The notes under the pieces: generated by a model | Databases searched by the model: none | Seen by the model: the letters and a program-made list of their open reading frames with translations, nothing else | What the model was told of the DNA's origin: nothing | Shown: one piece after another, positions 60,564-64,000 of the stretch | How the letters are laid out: each line of letters starts with the position of its first letter | Position numbering within the stretch: position 1 is the stretch's first letter | Translations under genes and position numbers: made by a program | Assembly (NCBI GenBank): GCA_910579015.1 | Contig: CAJTRO010000015.1 | Location: 10,098 to 74,097, forward strand | Direction of reading: 5' to 3' | Length of the DNA: 64,000 nucleotides | Source of the DNA: an uncultured Dorea sp. | Lineage (GTDB): Bacteria > Bacillota_A > Clostridia > Lachnospirales > Lachnospiraceae

Positions 60564-61226
60564 ATGGGAAGTATATTTGACATCTTAGGGCCTGTCATGG
60601 TAGGGCCGTCCAGCTCACATACGGCGGGCGCCGCCCGGATCGGAATGGTTGCCAGACAGTTGTTCGGCAGACAGCCGCAGAAAGCGGCGGTGTATCTCCA
60701 CGGTTCATTTGCGGCAACGGGAAAAGGACATGGAACGGACCGGGCGCTTATTGCAGGGCTTCTTGGAATGAAGCCGGACGACATGCGGATTCCGGACAGC
60801 TTCGAGATTGCAGAAGAAGAAGGCATGGCATTTACCATCGAATCCAGGGAGATCAGAGAGGCGCATCCGAACACGGCTCAGATCATCATGGAAGCCGAGG
60901 GTGTGGATGTGATGAAGATCCAGGCATACTCGATAGGAGGCGGACGCATCAGAGTCTGCGAGATTGACGAGATTGATGTGAATTTCAGCGGTGAGAGCAA
61001 TACGCTGATCATCCGCAATCTTGATGAGCCGGGAAGGATCAAGGAGGTTGCCGCAGCGCTCAGCGACGCGGGGATCAACATTGCCACCATGCAGGTGTTC
61101 CGTGACAAGCGAGGGGGACATGCAATTATGGTGGTTGAGACGGACCAGATTGTGCCGCAGGAGACTATGGACGATCTTGCAGGCAAGGATGGCATTATCA
61201 GGGTGAAGTTCTTACTGGCTAACTGA
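60564..61226 (+). CDS. sdaAB: L-serine dehydratase, iron-sulfur type, beta subunit
   Basis: With SdaAA it forms the 4Fe-4S enzyme that turns L-serine into pyruvate and ammonia. The 220-residue protein begins MGSIFDILGPVMVGPSSSHT, the SSSHT motif being the family mark, and ends in an ACT domain (about 148-220: NTLIIRNLDEPGRIKEVAAAL in part LIIRNLDEPGRIKEV). The promoter is 50 bases upstream and GAGGAATAG precedes the ATG. Confidence 0.95.
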   Translation: MGSIFDILGPVMVGPSSSHTAGAARIGMVARQLFGRQPQKAAVYLHGSFAATGKGHGTDRALIAGLLGMKPDDMRIPDSFEIAEEEGMAFTIESREIREAHPNTAQIIMEAEGVDVMKIQAYSIGGGRIRVCEIDEIDVNFSGESNTLIIRNLDEPGRIKEVAAALSDAGINIATMQVFRDKRGGHAIMVVETDQIVPQETMDDLAGKDGIIRVKFLLAN

Positions 61227-61338
61227 TGCAGTGCGGGAAGGCAGTGTTCTGTATGGTGCGAGAAGGATTGCAGGCATCGTGCTGTATGGTGCGTGCAGGA
61301 AGAAGGAGAATTGACGGAAAGAAAGGATAATAAGGAAT

Positions 61339-62208
61339 ATGTCTTATCAATCAATGGAAGAGGCACAGATAAGGTGCGAGAAGGAAGGGATTGCATTCTG
61401 GAAGGCGGTCCAGCTGGAGGATGCCGGTGAACGCCAGATTACAGAGGAGGATTCCTGGAATGTGATGAAACAGATGTGGCGGACGATGCTTGACAGCCTG
61501 GACGCCTATGATCCAGAGCTGATGTCCAGAAGCCGGATGGTAGGCAGAGAAGGCGGGCTTATGGATGCGTACAGGGAGAAGGGCCATACTCTGTGCGGTG
61601 ATTTTATGGCGAAGGTTATGGCAAATGCACTTAAGATGGGGTGCAACAATGCCTGTATGAAGCGCATAGTTGCGGCGCCCACGGCCGGGGCCTGCGGTGT
61701 GATGCCGGCAGTCCTTGTGACATACTTTAGGGAATATGATGTGCCGGAGGAGAAGATGATAGAAGCTCTGTATGTGGCGGCGGGAATCGGGCAGATCATT
61801 GCCAACCGCGCATATCTTGCCGGGGCGTCCGGAGGATGTCAGGCAGAGATTGGTTCCGGCTCCGGTATGGCGGCTTCTGCGATCTGCCACGTGAAGGGCG
61901 GAGATACGGCGCAGATCGGACATGCCTGTGCCATGGCTCTTAAGAACCTGATGGGGCTGGTGTGCGATCCGGTAGGAGGGCTGGTAGAGGTTCCCTGTGT
62001 GAAGAGAAATGTCGGCGGGGCATTTAACGCCATTGCGGCGGCAGATATGGCTCTGGCAGGGATCGAGAGCCAGATTCCGGTGGATCAGGTGATCGACGCG
62101 ATGAAAGAGGTCGGAGACAAGATGGACGTAAGCCTGCGGGAGACTGGTTTCGGCGGTGTGGCCGGAAGTGAGAAGGCGGCCCAGATCGTTGAGAGAATGA
62201 ATATGTAG
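61339..62208 (+). CDS. sdaAA: L-serine dehydratase, iron-sulfur type, alpha subunit
   Basis: The 289-residue subunit holds the cluster. Cysteines in KMGCNNACMKRIVAAPTAGACG and in the GGCQAEIGSGSGMAASAIC region, plus VCDPVGGLVEVPC, are the family ligands and neighbours. The two-subunit form is that of Clostridia and Bacillus, unlike the single chain of E. coli. The gap of 112 bases to sdaAB contains short imperfect direct repeats but no terminator. Confidence 0.95.
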   Translation: MSYQSMEEAQIRCEKEGIAFWKAVQLEDAGERQITEEDSWNVMKQMWRTMLDSLDAYDPELMSRSRMVGREGGLMDAYREKGHTLCGDFMAKVMANALKMGCNNACMKRIVAAPTAGACGVMPAVLVTYFREYDVPEEKMIEALYVAAGIGQIIANRAYLAGASGGCQAEIGSGSGMAASAICHVKGGDTAQIGHACAMALKNLMGLVCDPVGGLVEVPCVKRNVGGAFNAIAAADMALAGIESQIPVDQVIDAMKEVGDKMDVSLRETGFGGVAGSEKAAQIVERMNM

Positions 62209-62267
62209 TATCGGTGTGATTTTATATCCAGCCTGCATATGTTCAATGGAAAGGAGTACAGAGGCAG

Positions 62268-62828
62268 ATGACTTTAGATGAGATCCGGGCAGAGATAGAT
62301 AAGATTGACAGCAAGATGAAGGAATTGTTTATAAAACGAATGGAATGTGCCAGGCATGTGGCAGAGGTGAAGGCCGCCACGGGAGGCGATGTGTATGTAC
62401 CAGAACGGGAGCAGGTAATTCTTGAACGCCGGTCTTCTGACATGGACATGCAGATTCGCGGAGAGTACACCGCATTCCAGAGACATCTGATGAGTGTCTG
62501 TAGGAGATATGAGTATGGTCTGTTGGACATGATGCAGGAACAGGCAGTGTCAGAGGCATTGGAAAGGTCCGGATTTACGGCAGACACAGAGCACAGCAGA
62601 GTTGAGATCGAATTTTGCTGTGATTATGCCGGGAGTACACTGAACCTTTTTATCAACATGGCGGATTTAAACCAGGTCGGGATCCTGGAGCTTAAGCTTC
62701 GAGTGCAGGACGGAAGGCAGGAAGTTGTTATGACGCTGGAGGGAAATGTGAAGGATCCAGGCATGAAGCGTCTGCTCTGCCAGATTGGAAAAGAAGCGGA
62801 AGCATTCCGTATTGTGGGATTATACTGA
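62268..62828 (+). CDS. Chorismate mutase-domain protein with unknown C-terminal domain
   Basis: Residues 1-85 form a type II (AroQ) chorismate mutase helix bundle: LDEIRAEIDKIDSKMKELFI, RMECARHVAEVKA and VPEREQVILERR. The rest (about 100-186) is an alpha/beta domain, perhaps ACT-like, that I do not recognise. Chorismate mutase makes prephenate for phenylalanine and tyrosine, but no other aromatic pathway genes are near. It follows sdaAA by 60 bases with AAAGGAG upstream and precedes the radical SAM gene by 14 bases, so all three may share a transcript. Confidence 0.75.
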   Translation: MTLDEIRAEIDKIDSKMKELFIKRMECARHVAEVKAATGGDVYVPEREQVILERRSSDMDMQIRGEYTAFQRHLMSVCRRYEYGLLDMMQEQAVSEALERSGFTADTEHSRVEIEFCCDYAGSTLNLFINMADLNQVGILELKLRVQDGRQEVVMTLEGNVKDPGMKRLLCQIGKEAEAFRIVGLY

Positions 62829-62842
62829 ATGGGAGACGCAGT

Positions 62843-63760
62843 ATGAAAAGGAATTCAACAGACACTTTGATGTCAGATTGCTGTCTGTGTCCAAGAGAAT
62901 GCCATGCCGACCGTCTAAAGGGACGGCGGGGTTATTGCAGGGCGGCAGCAGAGCTTATAGCCGCAAGAGCCGCTCTGCATATGTGGGAGGAGACATGTAT
63001 TTCCAGTAAGAATGGTTCCGGAACGGTATTTTTCTCCGGTTGCAGTCTGGGATGCGTCTTCTGCCAGAATCACAATATCTCGAGGGCAGAAGTCGGAAAA
63101 GCAATCACGACAGAGCGTCTGGCACAGATATTTCTGGAATTACAGGAACAGGGAGCCGGCAATATCAATCTTGTGACACCGACACATTATATCCCGCAGA
63201 TCATAGAGGCAATCGAGTGGTCCAGGAAGCTGGGCTTAAAGCTTCCGATCGTGTATAATACGAGCGGTTATGAGAAGGCGGAAACCTTGCGGATGTTAAG
63301 AGGATACGTTGACGTCTATCTGCCGGATTTTAAGTATATGGATGAAGATATTGCCAGAGCTTATTCGAACGCGCCAGATTATCCAGTGTATGCGAAGCAG
63401 GCTTTGGAGGAGATGGTTGGGCAGACCGGAGACTTTAAGATAGATGAGAGGACCGGACTGATGTTAAGCGGTGTCATAGTCCGGCATCTGGTGCTTCCGG
63501 GACATGTAAAGGATTCCCAGAAGGTGATCCGCTATCTGTATGAAACTTATGGGGATCGGATTATGATCAGTATCATGAATCAGTATACACCTATGCCGCA
63601 GATGTCAGGCCATTCTCTGCTGGGACGCAAGGTCACGAAAAGAGAGTATGGAAAGGTAGTAGATTATGCCCTGGAGCTTGGCGTGGAATGTGGATTTATC
63701 CAGGAAGGAGAGGCGGCGTCTGAGAGCTTTGTCCCGGAATTTGACGGGATGGGAGTGTGA
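62843..63760 (+). CDS. Radical SAM protein, pyruvate formate-lyase activase-like
   Basis: The 305-residue protein has the SAM-cluster motif CxxxCxxC in FFSGCSLGCVFCQNHNIS and an N-terminal cysteine motif (CCLCPRECHADRLKG, then GYCRA) that marks the COG1313 branch of PflA-like proteins. Further segments LVTPTHYIPQI, IVYNTSGYE, YVDVYLPDFKYMD and LVLPGH are typical. Members are thought to install or repair a glycyl radical or similar group, but the partner of this branch is not known. The ATG at 62843 has GGGAG seven bases upstream. Confidence 0.88.
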   Translation: MKRNSTDTLMSDCCLCPRECHADRLKGRRGYCRAAAELIAARAALHMWEETCISSKNGSGTVFFSGCSLGCVFCQNHNISRAEVGKAITTERLAQIFLELQEQGAGNINLVTPTHYIPQIIEAIEWSRKLGLKLPIVYNTSGYEKAETLRMLRGYVDVYLPDFKYMDEDIARAYSNAPDYPVYAKQALEEMVGQTGDFKIDERTGLMLSGVIVRHLVLPGHVKDSQKVIRYLYETYGDRIMISIMNQYTPMPQMSGHSLLGRKVTKREYGKVVDYALELGVECGFIQEGEAASESFVPEFDGMGV

Positions 63761-64000
63761 TATGGTGCAGGAGAGGCTGCCCTTTGCTGGTGCTTTGTAC
63801 CATCTTGACAATCCTCCTGCACCACGATATCTGGTTTGGGAATGTATTGACCGACGCCCCCGCTTCTTGACGCCCCTCTGCTTAGAGGCCGTCCACAGCG
63901 AATCGTGCCTAATATCTTTCTGATGCTTCTTCTGTAAGAGAAAAATGCTTCTGATACTGTTGCCATAAAGCTGTCCTTATGCGGATACATGATCGCATTC
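63761..64000. other. Right-edge region without a supported gene
   Basis: No convincing coding sequence is seen. GGTGCAGGAG near 63764 and CTCCTGCACC near 63812 are inverted repeats, and CCTCT-GCTT-AGAGG with GACG/CGTC flanks forms a hairpin at 63869-63893. An open frame on the minus strand enters from the right edge (MYPHKDSFMATVSEAFFSYR and on) and overlaps the end of the radical SAM gene; I could not place it in a family. It could be the end of a mobile element or of a gene beyond the window. Confidence 0.35.

Overview
The window looks like chromosomal DNA of a Gram-positive, low-to-mid-GC anaerobe of the Clostridia, most probably a gut Lachnospiraceae. I could not assign a genus. The reasons are the gene families (WhiA, RapZ, a Crh-like HPr, DUF951, DUF4317 and DUF5685 proteins, 4Fe-4S serine dehydratases, a two-gene SufCB, a GH112 phosphorylase), strong AGGAGG ribosome binding sites, sortase-anchored surface proteins and an L10 leader typical of Firmicutes. 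No prophage, CRISPR array or complete insertion sequence was seen. Most of the window is vertically inherited core plus carbohydrate-use modules.

Layout. 1-2.3 kb: 3' end of an AAA-like ATPase, an HD protein and an exonuclease with a topoisomerase-type zinc finger. 2.4-5.9 kb: a sortase-anchored transglutaminase-like surface protein. 6.0-8.5 kb (minus): a flavodoxin, then a small operon of zinc-ribbon membrane protein, DUF5685 and J-domain protein. 8.7-11.5 kb: cysteine desulfidase-like enzyme, class B sortase, DUF951. 11.5-12.8 kb: rpsF-ssb-rpsR. 13.1-20.0 kb: galacto-N-biose/lacto-N-biose use (CBM9-like/NagB, GH112 phosphorylase, AraC regulator, sugar nucleotidyltransferase, sugar kinase). 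20.2-24.0 kb: gdpP-rplI-dnaB. 24.1-28.0 kb: a small helical protein, a 56-residue ferredoxin, an orphan sugar-binding protein and a CorC-type membrane protein. 28.1-32.2 kb: murB-rapZ-whiA-crh-like and a lipid kinase. 32.2-41.5 kb: L10 leader, rplJ-rplL, rpoB-rpoC. 41.5-46.8 kb: MATE pump, a decayed AlbA_2 gene, SufCB, a small basic protein, tRNA-Leu(CAG), DUF4317. 47.0-51.5 kb: AraC regulator and a very large anchored tandem-esterase protein. 51.7-58.4 kb: ferritin-like protein and a LacI-controlled ABC importer with a GH32 enzyme. 58.6-60.4 kb (minus): DUF4474 protein and metallophosphoesterase. 60.6-63.8 kb: sdaAB-sdaAA, a chorismate-mutase-domain protein and a radical SAM activase-like protein.

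How the genes fit together. Two sugar modules stand out: one splits galactosyl-N-acetylhexosamines by phosphorolysis and feeds GlcNAc into glycolysis through NagB; the other imports and hydrolyses a fructosyl sugar under a LacI repressor with two CCGG-centred operators. A sortase lies in the same window as two proteins with LPXTG-like anchors (SPQTG, NPKTG).

The most unusual observations are: an in-frame CBM9-like/NagB read-through with a perfect internal ribosome binding site; low-complexity insertions in surface loops of at least five otherwise ordinary proteins; a surface protein in which one esterase domain has lost its serine and is split by a Glu-rich repeat while its sister domain keeps the catalytic triad; a Crh-like HPr with Glu at position 15; and a 114-base structured intergenic element near 58.5 kb.
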